DNA from: JAZBPO01 sp963691775
GTDB lineage: Bacteria > Pseudomonadota > Gammaproteobacteria > Pseudomonadales > Azotimanducaceae
Direction of reading: 5' to 3'
Length of the DNA stretch: 64,000 nucleotides
Assembly: GCA_963691775.1 (NCBI GenBank)
Contig: OY829369.1
Span: 1,922,001 to 1,986,000 of the forward strand
Both the position numbers and the translations under genes were made by a program. Under the pieces are notes generated by a model, which saw only the letters and a program-made list of their open reading frames with translations, was not told the DNA's origin and did no database searches. Positions 1 through 9,433 of this stretch are shown here, one piece after another (position 1 is the stretch's first letter; each line of letters starts with the position of its first letter).

Positions 1-506
1 TACTGGCTGAAACCCTTAGCCGCGTCAGCGAGGTTCACCTGAGCGCACCGCGCGTTCTTGTCCATCTCGACTGGCACAGTCGCAATCTCATGGTCGACGG
101 GGCGGGCGAGATCGCCTTTCTCGACTATCAGGACGCGCGCATGGGCCCCCAGGGATACGATCTGGTCTCCCTCCTTCGAGATTGCTATCGCGATCTCGAT
201 GCCGACGTCAGCCTCTCCCTGCGAGCGCATTTCCTCGCCGAGGGCAGCCTGCGCGGCCTGCCGGGCCTAGAAGACGCCGCGCGCTTCTGGCGCACGGCCG
301 AGCTCATCGGCCTGCAGCGACACATGAAGGCGATCGGCATCTTCGCGCGGCTGCATCTGCGCGAACGCCGCGACCACGCGCTTCCCGACATTCCTCGCAC
401 GCTGCGCTACGTTCGCCTCGCGGCGGGCAATCACACTGAGCTCTCGGCCTTCGCTGACTGGCTTGACGACGTTGTTCTGCCCCGCTACGAGGCACGGCGG
501 CGGTGA
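1..506 (+). CDS. amgK: N-acetylmuramate/N-acetylglucosamine anomeric kinase AmgK, C-terminal part
   Basis: The 5' end lies outside the window; the frame is open from base 3 to a TGA at 504-506. The visible 167 residues carry the aminoglycoside-phosphotransferase-type catalytic loop HLDWHSRNLM and the metal-binding DYQDAR motif, followed by a helical C-lobe. In the known AmgK-MurU peptidoglycan recycling route this kinase phosphorylates free MurNAc at C1 in the cytoplasm. The call rests mainly on the 4-base GTGA overlap with murU, which is the standard amgK-murU arrangement. Taken alone, the fragment could be any APH-fold sugar or aminoglycoside kinase. Confidence 0.85.
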   Translation, partial: LAETLSRVSEVHLSAPRVLVHLDWHSRNLMVDGAGEIAFLDYQDARMGPQGYDLVSLLRDCYRDLDADVSLSLRAHFLAEGSLRGLPGLEDAARFWRTAELIGLQRHMKAIGIFARLHLRERRDHALPDIPRTLRYVRLAAGNHTELSAFADWLDDVVLPRYEARRR

Positions 507-1192
507 CGGTTTCCACGGCGATGATCCTCGCCGCGGGACGGGGCCGTCGTCTCGCGCCGCTGACCGACGAGCGACCGAAGCCGCTCGTGCGCCTCGCGGG
601 CGCGACGCTCATCGACCATCACCTCGATCGCCTTGTCGCAGCCGGATTCGAGCGCGCGGTGATCAATCTCCATCACCTCGGTGAGCTGCTCCGTATGCAC
701 CTCGAAGCACGGCCTGACCGTGGCCTCGAGCTCATCTTCACCGAGGAAACCCAGCTGCTGGAAACCGCCGGAGGCATCCAGGCCGCGCTGCCGCACCTGG
801 GCGAGGGACCCTTCGCCGTCGTCAACGGTGATGTCTTCACGGACTACGAATTCACGCGTCTGCGCACCGCTCCGATCGACGCCCTCGCCCACTTCGTCAT
901 GGTGCCCGCACCACCCTGGGCCGCCCGCGGCGATTTCGAGCTCGACGTGGCGCCGACGGGCGCGCGCACCCGCTTGCGCCTCGGCGCCCAGGCCCGCTAC
1001 ACCTATGCCGGCCTGGGCGTGTATACGCCGGAATTCTTCGCGGGCCGGACGCCCGGGCCTGGACCCTTGCGACCGCTCATGGATGCAGCGATCGCCGCGG
1101 GCCGTCTGACCGCGGAGCTGCACACCGGCGTATGGGAAGACATCGGCACGCTCGAGCGCCTGGCGGCCGCCCGCGCCCGCTTCGGCGCCTGA
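503..1192 (+). CDS. murU: N-acetylmuramate alpha-1-phosphate uridylyltransferase MurU
   Basis: A 229-residue nucleotidyltransferase with the N-terminal signature MILAAGRGRRLAPLTDERPK (about residues 7-26), which binds the nucleotide triphosphate. Further on are the GGxxxA (about residue 90) and NGDVF metal-site motifs. Known MurU enzymes make UDP-MurNAc from MurNAc-1-phosphate, bypassing de novo synthesis and thereby the fosfomycin target MurA. It starts with GTG overlapping the amgK stop by four bases, so translation is probably coupled. An internal ATG at 521 is a possible alternative start. Without the neighbour it could be read as a generic glucose-1-phosphate nucleotidyltransferase. Confidence 0.9.
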   Translation: MTVSTAMILAAGRGRRLAPLTDERPKPLVRLAGATLIDHHLDRLVAAGFERAVINLHHLGELLRMHLEARPDRGLELIFTEETQLLETAGGIQAALPHLGEGPFAVVNGDVFTDYEFTRLRTAPIDALAHFVMVPAPPWAARGDFELDVAPTGARTRLRLGAQARYTYAGLGVYTPEFFAGRTPGPGPLRPLMDAAIAAGRLTAELHTGVWEDIGTLERLAAARARFGA

Positions 1193-1250
1193 GGCCCACC
1201 CTCCGGTACACTGCCCGCGCCTCGATCTGCACGACAGCACCGGAAGGTCC

Positions 1251-1928
1251 ATGCCTGTTCAGGATTACCGCATCGCGCCATCGATTCTTTCCGCCGACTT
1301 TGCCCGTCTTGGCGAGGAAGTCGACGCAGTCCTAGCCGCTGGCGCGGACTGGGTCCACTTCGACGTGATGGACAATCACTACGTGCCGAACCTCACGATC
1401 GGTCCGATGGTGTGCAGGGCCCTGCGCGCGCACGGCGTCACCGCGCCGATCGACGTTCACCTGATGGTGCAGCCGGTCGACCGCCTGATCGGCGATTTTC
1501 TCGATGCGGGCGCGAGTCTGATCACCTTCCATCCGGAAGCAAGCCCACACGTCCACCGATCGGTCGCCATGATCCGCGACGGCGGCGCGACGCCCGGGCT
1601 CGTATTCAATCCGGCGACGCCGCTGCACTGGCTCGACTGGATGCTGGACGAGATTGACATGGTGCTGCTCATGTCCGTGAACCCGGGTTTCGGTGGCCAG
1701 AAGTTCATTCCCAGCACGTTCGACAAGATCCGCGCCGTCCGTGAACGCATCGACGCGAGCGGGCGGGCGGTTCGCCTCGAAGTCGACGGCGGCGTCGGCG
1801 TCGGCAACATCGCCGAGGTCGCGGCTGCGGGCGCGGATACCTTCGTCGCTGGCTCGGCGATCTTCGGCGCGGACGACTACGCCACGCGCATATCCGAGAT
1901 GCGGGCCGCCCTCGCGTCGGTCGCGTGA
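1251..1928 (+). CDS. rpe: ribulose-phosphate 3-epimerase
   Basis: A 225-residue TIM-barrel enzyme, the usual length for Rpe. Visible family signatures are the N-terminal APSILSADFARLG, the DVMDNHYVPNLTIG metal/substrate segment, DVHLMV, MSVNPGFGGQKFI, and the phosphate-binding DGGVG and AGSAIFG loops. It interconverts ribulose-5-phosphate and xylulose-5-phosphate in the pentose phosphate pathway. The ATG is preceded by GGAAGG at a 5-base spacing. It overlaps gph by four bases, and rpe-gph-trpE is a common proteobacterial order. Confidence 0.97.
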   Translation: MPVQDYRIAPSILSADFARLGEEVDAVLAAGADWVHFDVMDNHYVPNLTIGPMVCRALRAHGVTAPIDVHLMVQPVDRLIGDFLDAGASLITFHPEASPHVHRSVAMIRDGGATPGLVFNPATPLHWLDWMLDEIDMVLLMSVNPGFGGQKFIPSTFDKIRAVRERIDASGRAVRLEVDGGVGVGNIAEVAAAGADTFVAGSAIFGADDYATRISEMRAALASVA

Positions 1929-2593
1929 ACGCCCGAGCGCGCATCGCCGCGGCCGACTGCTGGCTGTTCGATTTAGACGGCACGCTCGTCGACAGCGCAC
2001 CGGATCTGCAGGCCGCTCTGCAGCACACCCTCGCCACCTTCAATCTGCCGCCCACCGACTTCGCGCTCATCCGCGGCTTTGTCGGCGCCGGCGCGCGCGC
2101 TGCGATCGAGCGGGCTCTGCGCTTCCTGGGCGAGGACGTCGATGCAGCGCCCGTGGACGATATGCTCGCAACCTTTCTCGCCCACTACGGCGCGAACCCC
2201 ACGAAGCATTCGGTTGTCTATCCCGGCGTGATGGCGTGCCTGGAAGCGCTTCATGCACGGGGCCACGGCCTTGCGTGCGTGACCAACAAACACGAAGGTC
2301 TGGCCCGCGCCGTCCTGGAAGGCTTCCATCTTTCGCAGTGGCTTCCAGTCGTGATCGGTGGCGATACGCTGACCGTCCGCAAGCCCGAAGCAGAACCGCT
2401 GGCAGAGGCCTGTCGCCGCCTCGGGTGTTCGCTTGAACGTGCCGCGATGGTGGGCGACTCGATCACCGACGTGGCTGCAGCCCGCAACGCAGACGTGCCG
2501 GTGGTCGCCGTCACCTACGGCTATCGAGGCGAGATGACGCCAGAGGAACTCCGGGCCGACCTGCTCGTTGAATCACTCGAAGCGCTGCTATAG
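1925..2593 (+). CDS. gph: phosphoglycolate phosphatase
   Basis: A 222-residue HAD-superfamily phosphatase. Motif I is FDLDGTLVDSAPDL near residue 17, motif II the VTNKH segment, the motif III lysine lies in VRKPEAEP, and motif IV is MVGDSITDVAAA. These are typical of Gph, which dephosphorylates 2-phosphoglycolate arising from DNA repair or oxygenase reactions. The start is GTG, overlapping the rpe stop by four bases, so the two are translationally coupled. HAD phosphatases are functionally diverse; the position after rpe and before trpE supports gph. Confidence 0.93.
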   Translation: MNARARIAAADCWLFDLDGTLVDSAPDLQAALQHTLATFNLPPTDFALIRGFVGAGARAAIERALRFLGEDVDAAPVDDMLATFLAHYGANPTKHSVVYPGVMACLEALHARGHGLACVTNKHEGLARAVLEGFHLSQWLPVVIGGDTLTVRKPEAEPLAEACRRLGCSLERAAMVGDSITDVAAARNADVPVVAVTYGYRGEMTPEELRADLLVESLEALL

Positions 2594-2746
2594 CGTACGG
2601 CGCCAATTCACGCGGCGAGTCAAACGCCCATGATCCGAACGACGAAGCGCGCCCCCGGGCGCTGGCGATGGTGACGCTGAACCCCTGAGCGCAGGCGAGA
2701 CGCCCGCGCGCCCGTCATCCATTTCGCTCTCGTTCGGAGCCACTCC
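2594..2746 (+). other. gph-trpE intergenic region without a Trp-rich leader
   Basis: This 153-bp gap contains a GC-rich inverted repeat, GCGCCC/GGGCGC at 2649-2662, which may be a weak terminator for gph. A short reading frame MVTLNP starts at 2669 but has no tryptophan codons, so I see no classical trp attenuator peptide. trpE has GGAG eight bases before its ATG. Confidence 0.4.
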
Positions 2747-4321
<1,575 letters not shown>

Positions 4322-4326
4322 ACGCC

Positions 4327-4938
4327 ATGCTGCTGATGATCGACAACTACGACTCGTTCACCTTCAACGTCGTCCAGTACCTCGGCGAGCTCGGCGCGGA
4401 CGTCGTCACGCATCGCAACGACGAGATCGATCTCGCCACGATCGAACGCCTTGCCCCCGAGAAGATCGTCATCTCTCCCGGACCCTGTACGCCGAACGAG
4501 GCAGGCATCTCCATGGAGGTAGTGCGCCACTTTGCAGGCAGCGTTCCGATCCTCGGCATCTGCCTCGGGCACCAGAGCATCGGCCAGGTGTACGGCGGCA
4601 AGATCGTGCGCGCCCGCGAGGTGATGCACGGCAAGACCTCCCCGATCCATCATGCCGACGGCGGCGTGTTCAGGAGCTTGCCGAACCCATTCGTTGCCAC
4701 GCGTTATCACAGCCTGATAATCGATCGCGCCTCCCTGCCCGACTGTCTCGAGATAACCGCCTGGACCGAAACCCGCGACGGCGAGTTCGACGAGATCATG
4801 GGCGTTCGCCATCGCGAACTAGACGTCGAGGGCGTGCAGTTCCACCCGGAATCGATCCTGACCGAGGTGGGCCATGATCTGCTGCGCAATTTCCTGACGG
4901 GCGTCACGCCGCCCGCACGCACGGGGACAGAAGGATGA
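4327..4938 (+). CDS. trpG: anthranilate synthase component II (glutamine amidotransferase)
   Basis: A 203-residue class I glutamine amidotransferase. DNYDSFTFNVVQYL opens the protein, the nucleophile Cys lies in GICLGHQSIG (about residue 80), and the His/Glu of the triad lie in VQFHPESIL. It releases ammonia from glutamine for TrpE. It overlaps trpD by four bases (ATGA). In many bacteria the same polypeptide also serves PabB, and I see no second copy here. Confidence 0.96.
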   Translation: MLLMIDNYDSFTFNVVQYLGELGADVVTHRNDEIDLATIERLAPEKIVISPGPCTPNEAGISMEVVRHFAGSVPILGICLGHQSIGQVYGGKIVRAREVMHGKTSPIHHADGGVFRSLPNPFVATRYHSLIIDRASLPDCLEITAWTETRDGEFDEIMGVRHRELDVEGVQFHPESILTEVGHDLLRNFLTGVTPPARTGTEG

Positions 4939-5960
4939 TGGACGTCCGGACCGCGCTCGCCCACGTTGTCGCCGGCGAAGACCTCACACGCGAGGAATCC
5001 GGCGCGGTGATGCATCAGCTCATGACCGGCGAAGCGACGGATGCACAGATCGCTGCCTTTCTTGTCGCGCTGCGCGCCAAGGGCGAGACGACCGAGGAAA
5101 TCGTCGGCGCGGCCACCACCATGCGAGCGCTCGCGACCCGCGTGGACGTCGATCTGCCGAATCTCGTCGACACCTGCGGCACCGGCGGCAGCGCGACAAA
5201 GGTGTTCAACGTGTCGACCGCCGCGGCCTTCGTCACCGCAGCGGCTGGCGCCCACGTCGCCAAGCACGGCAATCGCGCCATGACCTCGAAGAGCGGCTCA
5301 GCGGATCTGCTCGAGGCCGGGGGGGTCTCGCTGGACCTCTCACCGGAGCAGGTCGGGCGCTGTATCGCGGAGGTGGGCGTCGGCTTCCTGTTTGCGCAGA
5401 AGCACCATTCGGCCATGCGTCACGTCGCCGGGCCGCGGCGCGAGATCGGCGTACGCACGCTGTTCAACGTGCTCGGCCCCATGACCAATCCGGCCGGGGC
5501 ACCCGCCCAGGTGATCGGCGTCTTCGACGGCGCCTGGCAGCAGCGCCTCGCCGAGGTCCTGCGCGCGCTCGGAAGCCGCCACGTCCTGCTCGTGCACGGC
5601 GAGGACGGTCTCGACGAGATAACGCTCTCAGGCAGCACCGAAGTGGTCGAGCTGAACGACGGTGAGATCAGCAGCTATACGATCTGTCCGGAAGACTTCG
5701 GCCTCACGCGCACGCCGCTGGACGCGCTGGTCGCAGAGTCGCCGGAGGAGAGCCTGAAGCTGGTCCGGGCCGCCCTCGCCGGCGAAGGCCCGGCGACTGA
5801 CATCGTTGCAGTCAACGCGGGGGCCTCCATCTACGCCTCGGGCGTCGCGCGGACGCTCGCCCAGGGCGTGACCATGGCTCAGGATGCGATTGCTTCTGGC
5901 CTCGCCAGGGAACGGCTCGCCGAATTGGCGCGCGTCAGCAGCCTGATGAGCGAGGGCTGA
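4935..5960 (+). CDS. trpD: anthranilate phosphoribosyltransferase
   Basis: A 341-residue member of the TrpD/nucleoside phosphorylase class III fold. The PRPP-binding glycine loop DTCGTGGS is near residue 79, with KHGNRAMTSKSGSADLLE and the FLFAQKHHSAMRHV anthranilate region following. It transfers phosphoribose from PRPP to anthranilate, the second step of tryptophan synthesis. The ATG overlaps the trpG TGA and only one base separates it from trpC, so the genes form one tightly coupled unit. Confidence 0.97.
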   Translation: MMDVRTALAHVVAGEDLTREESGAVMHQLMTGEATDAQIAAFLVALRAKGETTEEIVGAATTMRALATRVDVDLPNLVDTCGTGGSATKVFNVSTAAAFVTAAAGAHVAKHGNRAMTSKSGSADLLEAGGVSLDLSPEQVGRCIAEVGVGFLFAQKHHSAMRHVAGPRREIGVRTLFNVLGPMTNPAGAPAQVIGVFDGAWQQRLAEVLRALGSRHVLLVHGEDGLDEITLSGSTEVVELNDGEISSYTICPEDFGLTRTPLDALVAESPEESLKLVRAALAGEGPATDIVAVNAGASIYASGVARTLAQGVTMAQDAIASGLARERLAELARVSSLMSEG

Positions 5961-5961
5961 G

Positions 5962-6765
5962 ATGAATACGCCTGCACCGCCGGACGTTCTCGCCCGGATT
6001 CTCGCGACCAAACACGGAGAGGTGGCACAGCGATCCGCTGCACGCCCCCTCGCCGCCGTACGCGCCGACGCGCTTGCACAGTCTGCGCCACGGGGCTTCG
6101 CCCGAGCGCTGCAGGCACGGGCCGCGGCCGGCGCGCCTGCCGTCATCGCCGAAGTGAAGAAGGCCTCTCCGTCAAAAGGCGTAATACGAGAGGACTTCCA
6201 GCCGGAAGCGATTGCCCGGAGCTATGCCGAGGGCGGCGCGACCTGCCTGTCGGTGCTCACCGACGTGCAGTACTTCCAGGGCGCCGATGCCTATCTGCAG
6301 GAAGCGCGGTCCGCGTGCGATCTGCCCGTGCTGCGCAAAGACTTTCTCGTCGACCCCTGGCAGGTCTGGGAAGCGCGCGCGCTGGGCGCTGACTGCATCC
6401 TGCTCATCGTCGCGGCGCTGGACGACGACACCATGCTGCGCCTGTCCGAAACGGCGGAGGAAGCCGGCCTCGACGTGCTCGTCGAGGTCCACGACGGCGA
6501 CGAACTCGAGCGTGCCCTGGCGCTGCCGACGCCGCTCGTGGGGATCAACAATCGCGACCTGCGGACCTTCGAGACGTCCCTGGACGTCAGCCTCGATCTG
6601 CACGCGCGGATGCCGGAAGGGCGCCTGACCGTCGCCGAGAGTGGCATTCACACGGCCGATGATGTCGCCCGCCTGCGCAGCGCAGGAATCGACGCGTTCC
6701 TCGTGGGCGAGGCGTTCATGCGCGCGGCCGATCCGGGCAAGGCACTCGCCGAGCTCTTCGGTTGA
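5962..6765 (+). CDS. trpC: indole-3-glycerol phosphate synthase (monofunctional)
   Basis: A 267-residue TIM-barrel enzyme. The catalytic lysine segment is VIAEVKKASPSKGVIRED, followed by LRKDFLVDPWQV, LVEVHD, VGINNRDLRTF and VAESGI, then the C-terminal phosphate loop FLVGEAFMRA. It closes CdRP to indole-3-glycerol phosphate. It is monofunctional: the trpF domain fused in E. coli is absent. It is the last gene of the trpE-G-D-C run. trpF, trpB and trpA are not in the window. Confidence 0.96.
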   Translation: MNTPAPPDVLARILATKHGEVAQRSAARPLAAVRADALAQSAPRGFARALQARAAAGAPAVIAEVKKASPSKGVIREDFQPEAIARSYAEGGATCLSVLTDVQYFQGADAYLQEARSACDLPVLRKDFLVDPWQVWEARALGADCILLIVAALDDDTMLRLSETAEEAGLDVLVEVHDGDELERALALPTPLVGINNRDLRTFETSLDVSLDLHARMPEGRLTVAESGIHTADDVARLRSAGIDAFLVGEAFMRAADPGKALAELFG

Positions 6766-6873
6766 CGGTGCGACCGGCGGGCGCACACGCGCCCTGCCTG
6801 AACGACTGACCATCGAAAGAAGCCGCGCCCTGCGTTCCGCGCCGGCCCGTCCTGGAGAGGAAGGCACACTAAA

Positions 6874-6944
6874 GGCACGTCCTATACAGGCACGTCCTAT
6901 ACAGGCACGTCCTATACAGGCATGTCCTGTACAGGCATGTCCCA
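6874..6944. repeat. 15-bp tandem repeat at the trpC/methyltransferase convergent junction
   Basis: There are about 4.7 head-to-tail copies of a 15-bp unit. Three identical copies GGCACGTCCTATACA lie at 6874, 6889 and 6904. A variant GGCATGTCCTGTACA is at 6919 and a partial copy starts at 6934. Read on the minus strand, the two variant copies encode DMPVQ-type repeats at the end of the methyltransferase. In the three identical copies CAG becomes TAG, and the first TAG met, at 6912-6914, is the gene's stop. Confidence 0.9.
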
Positions 6945-7688
6945 CGTCACCAGGCGGTAACCGAAGTCCATCCAGTCGCGCTCGAGCACGGAACCGTAGC
7001 GCTCGTGCCAGCGGCCAGAAGCGAGATCGTCGCGAAGCAGATCGACCCGCGCCTCCACGCCCGACATCCCCGGGAAGCACGAGATTCCCGCACGCACGAC
7101 GGGATCGAGATAGGCCTCCGGCCGCGCCCACCACGCGCAGAGAAAGCCGTCCTCACAGTCTTTCGCAATGGGCACCACGTCGAAGCGCGCGCCCGGCAGT
7201 TCTTCCGCGATCGCATCCAGCGCCGGCATGCGCCCGGCATCGATCTCGGGGATCGCCGGAAAGTAGTCGAGCAGCCAGAACGCATCGCCCACGAAGGCAT
7301 GGGTGAGCAGCACGATCCTGCGACGTACGATCCTGCGCACTTCGGCGAGACCGAGGCGCCAGTCCTGCCAGTGATGCACCGTCAGCACGCCGAGTGCCGC
7401 GTCGAAGTGATCATCGTCGAAGGGCAGCGCTTCTGCGCACGCCTGCAGGACGGGCGCACTGCCGGCGGGCCGGCGCGAGATCATTTCCGCGGAAGGCTCG
7501 ACCGCCATCACCTCGGCGCAGGCGCTCTCGTAGGAGCCGGTACCGGCACCGATGTTGACCACAGGGCAGAAGCCCTCGAGCGCCGCACGAATCTGCGCCT
7601 CGATGCGGGAATCGGCGCGACGAGTTGCGTCGTAGCTGCGGCCGATCTCGTCGTAGAGGTCCGGCCGCGCGTCGGGGATCGGGGCCAT
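6912..7688 (-). CDS. class I SAM-dependent methyltransferase, substrate unknown
   Basis: A 258-residue protein with a Rossmann-type methyltransferase domain. Motif I is VVNIGAGTGSYE, the acidic residue after strand 2 is in MAVEPSAEMI, and FDAALGVLTVHHW is a motif IV/post-motif region typical of the Methyltransf_11 family. The start at 7688 is favoured by GGAGG seven bases upstream; an ATG two codons earlier is too close to it. The last residues, WDMPVQDMPV, come from the 15-bp tandem repeat, so the natural C-terminus is probably near VTW and the tail is repeat-derived. The neighbours give no clue to the substrate. Confidence 0.8.
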   Translation of the reverse strand: MAPIPDARPDLYDEIGRSYDATRRADSRIEAQIRAALEGFCPVVNIGAGTGSYESACAEVMAVEPSAEMISRRPAGSAPVLQACAEALPFDDDHFDAALGVLTVHHWQDWRLGLAEVRRIVRRRIVLLTHAFVGDAFWLLDYFPAIPEIDAGRMPALDAIAEELPGARFDVVPIAKDCEDGFLCAWWARPEAYLDPVVRAGISCFPGMSGVEARVDLLRDDLASGRWHERYGSVLERDWMDFGYRLVTWDMPVQDMPV

Positions 7689-7750
7689 GGGCATTCCTCC
7701 ATCCGGCTTCGTCGAGCCTAGACCGTCAGGGGAACGCGCTGGGAGAGATC

Positions 7751-7771
7751 GCTGCAGGCGCTGCCTGCAGC
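7751..7771 (-). terminator. candidate hairpin downstream of crp
   Basis: A perfect inverted repeat with 9-bp arms, GCTGCAGGC and GCCTGCAGC, around a 3-base loop. It begins four bases after the crp stop. There is no clear run of T after it, so a Rho-independent terminator is possible but unproven. An mRNA 3'-end stabilising hairpin is an alternative. Confidence 0.45.
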
Positions 7772-7775
7772 AGAT

Positions 7776-8414
7776 TCATCGGGTGCCGAACACCACCATG
7801 GTCTTGCCCTTCACGGACACGAGGCCCTGATCGGACAGCGTCTTGAGCACGCGGCCGACCATCTCCCGGGAACAGCCGACGATGCGACCGATCTCTTGAC
7901 GCGTGATCTTGATCTGCATGCCGTCCGGATGGGTCATGGCGTCCGGCTGCTTGCACAGCTCCAGCAGCGTGCGCGCCACGCGCCCGGTCACGTCAAGGAA
8001 TGCAAGGTCGCCGACCTTTTGCGTAGTGTTGCGGATGCGGTCGGCCATCTGCCCACCGACGAGATAAAGCATCGAGGCGTCTTCTTCGGCCAGCTCCTTG
8101 AAGCGCGCGTAGGAGAGTTCCGCAACCTCGCATTCGGTCTTGGCCTTCACCCAAGCGGAGCGCGCGGCTTCCTCTTCGAAAAGCCCCATTTCGCCGACGA
8201 AATCGCCCTTGTTGAGATAGGCAATGATGATCTCGCGGCCCTGCTCGTCCTCGATGAGGACCGTCAGCGAGCCGTCGATGATGTAGTAGAGAGAGTCGCC
8301 CTGGTCGCCGGCAAAGATGATCGTCGACTTCGCCGGATATTTGCGGCGATGAGATGCGTTGATGAACTTCTCGATGCTGCTAGGCGACAGCGCCGAGAGA
8401 TTAACGCTGACCAT
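7776..8414 (-). CDS. crp: cyclic-AMP receptor-type regulator (Crp/Vfr)
   Basis: A 212-residue Crp/Fnr-family regulator, matching the 210-214 residues of Crp and Vfr. The cyclic-nucleotide domain contains GDQGDSLYYIIDGS and the phosphate-binding cassette GDFVGEMGLFEEEAARSAWV. The C-terminal helix-turn-helix is RQEIGRIVGCSREMVGRVLK, close to the E. coli Crp recognition helix. There are no Fnr-type Fe-S cysteines. The start at 8414 has AGGAGG five bases upstream; a GTG eight codons earlier is less likely. The divergent YhfA/OsmC neighbour is the same partner as in E. coli, which supports true Crp orthology. It would be a global cAMP-dependent regulator. Confidence 0.93.
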   Translation of the reverse strand: MVSVNLSALSPSSIEKFINASHRRKYPAKSTIIFAGDQGDSLYYIIDGSLTVLIEDEQGREIIIAYLNKGDFVGEMGLFEEEAARSAWVKAKTECEVAELSYARFKELAEEDASMLYLVGGQMADRIRNTTQKVGDLAFLDVTGRVARTLLELCKQPDAMTHPDGMQIKITRQEIGRIVGCSREMVGRVLKTLSDQGLVSVKGKTMVVFGTR

Positions 8415-8433
8415 CGCGTCCTCCTGCCCTTCG

Positions 8434-8448
8434 TGCACCCGGGGTGCA
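8434..8448. promoter_or_regulatory. inverted repeat in the crp/osmC divergent intergenic region
   Basis: TGCACCC and GGGTGCA flank a single base, forming a 15-bp near-perfect palindrome 20 bases upstream of the crp ATG. It does not resemble the TGTGA-N6-TCACA Crp half-site pattern. A repressor operator or a leader hairpin are both possible. Confidence 0.35.
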
Positions 8449-8565
8449 TTACCGACCGATTAAACACGCGGGCCCCAGGTGTTTCAATTCAGGACCGGCA
8501 CGCGCATCGCGGGCCTGCGAAGTTTCATGGACAATCTCGCCACCCAAGCCCGGCGAGCGTTCCCC

Positions 8566-9012
8566 ATGCAGGCAAGGATCAAGTGGATAGAAAACGCGAT
8601 GTTCGTTGCCGAATCCGGTAGCGGGCATTCCGTCGTGATCGACGGCCCCCCGGATCACGGCGGTCGGAACATGGGCGTGCGCCCAATGGAACTGGTGCTG
8701 CTCGGTCTCGGCGGCTGCACAAGCTTCGACGTCGTCGATATCCTGAAGAAGGCACGGCAGCCCGTGACCGATTGCGAGACCCGCCTCGAAGCAGAACGCT
8801 CCGCCGATGTCCCGAGCGTGTTCACGCGCATTCACGTCCATTTCGTGGTGACCGGGGTAGGACTGTCCGAAAAGCAGGTCGCGCGCGCGGTGAAGCTCTC
8901 CGCAGAGAAGTACTGCTCCGCTTCGTTGATGCTCGAGCGGGGCGGTGTGGAGATCAGCCACGATCACGAGATCATCGATACGTGCCCCCCGAGCGCGGAG
9001 ATCGACGCGTGA
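8566..9012 (+). CDS. OsmC-family protein, YhfA type
   Basis: A 148-residue OsmC/Ohr-fold protein. The start MQARIKWIENAMFVAES closely follows the start of E. coli YhfA, which also sits divergently beside crp, so I chose 8566 over an upstream in-frame ATG at 8479. GGCTSFDVVDILKK holds the first conserved cysteine and EKYCSASLML the second. In the OsmC superfamily these two cysteines carry out thiol-dependent peroxide reduction. The YhfA subgroup has no firmly established substrate. It overlaps the next gene by four bases (GTGA), indicating co-transcription. Confidence 0.85.
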   Translation: MQARIKWIENAMFVAESGSGHSVVIDGPPDHGGRNMGVRPMELVLLGLGGCTSFDVVDILKKARQPVTDCETRLEAERSADVPSVFTRIHVHFVVTGVGLSEKQVARAVKLSAEKYCSASLMLERGGVEISHDHEIIDTCPPSAEIDA

Positions 9013-9416
9013 ACAGCAAACGGCCCCGCCATGCCGGCATGCGCCATGTCGCGCTATTCGTCGAGGACCTGGATGCGTGCCTCGCGTTCTATGTGAACCT
9101 CGTTGGCATGGAGATCGAGTGGCAGCCAGACGACGACAACATCTACATGACTTCGGGCGCGGACAACGTTGCCCTGCACCGCGCGAACGGCCCGCCGTCC
9201 GTGACCGGACAGCGCCTCGATCACCTCGGCTTCATCGTTGACGAGATGGAGGAGGTCGACCGCTGGTATGCCTGGCTCGCGGAGGCCGGCGTGACCTTCA
9301 GGACCCAGCCGAAAACGCACCGGGACGGCGCACGCAGCTTCTATTGCGAAGATCCCGCCGGCAACGTCGTCCAGTTCATATTTCACCCACCGATTTCCGC
9401 TGGCGGCCAGCACTAA
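9009..9416 (+). CDS. VOC/glyoxalase-superfamily protein
   Basis: A 135-residue single-module vicinal-oxygen-chelate protein. MRHVALFVEDLDACLAFY carries the first metal-ligand His, LDHLGFIVDEM the second, and EDPAGNVVQFIFH the C-terminal Glu. VOC proteins bind a divalent metal and include lactoylglutathione lyases, dioxygenases and resistance proteins; the specific reaction cannot be read from sequence alone. It begins with GTG overlapping the osmC stop, or possibly at ATG 9039. Co-transcription with a thiol peroxidase-like gene suggests a detoxification role by inference only. Confidence 0.82.
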   Translation: MNSKRPRHAGMRHVALFVEDLDACLAFYVNLVGMEIEWQPDDDNIYMTSGADNVALHRANGPPSVTGQRLDHLGFIVDEMEEVDRWYAWLAEAGVTFRTQPKTHRDGARSFYCEDPAGNVVQFIFHPPISAGGQH

Positions 9417-9433
9417 ACCTGGCCCCGGGGTGA

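Noticed and set aside
6874..6944. Possible CRISPR array
   Set aside because: Units are contiguous 15-mers without spacers and there are no cas genes; it is a simple tandem repeat. The same applies to 52619-52693 and 56645-56823.
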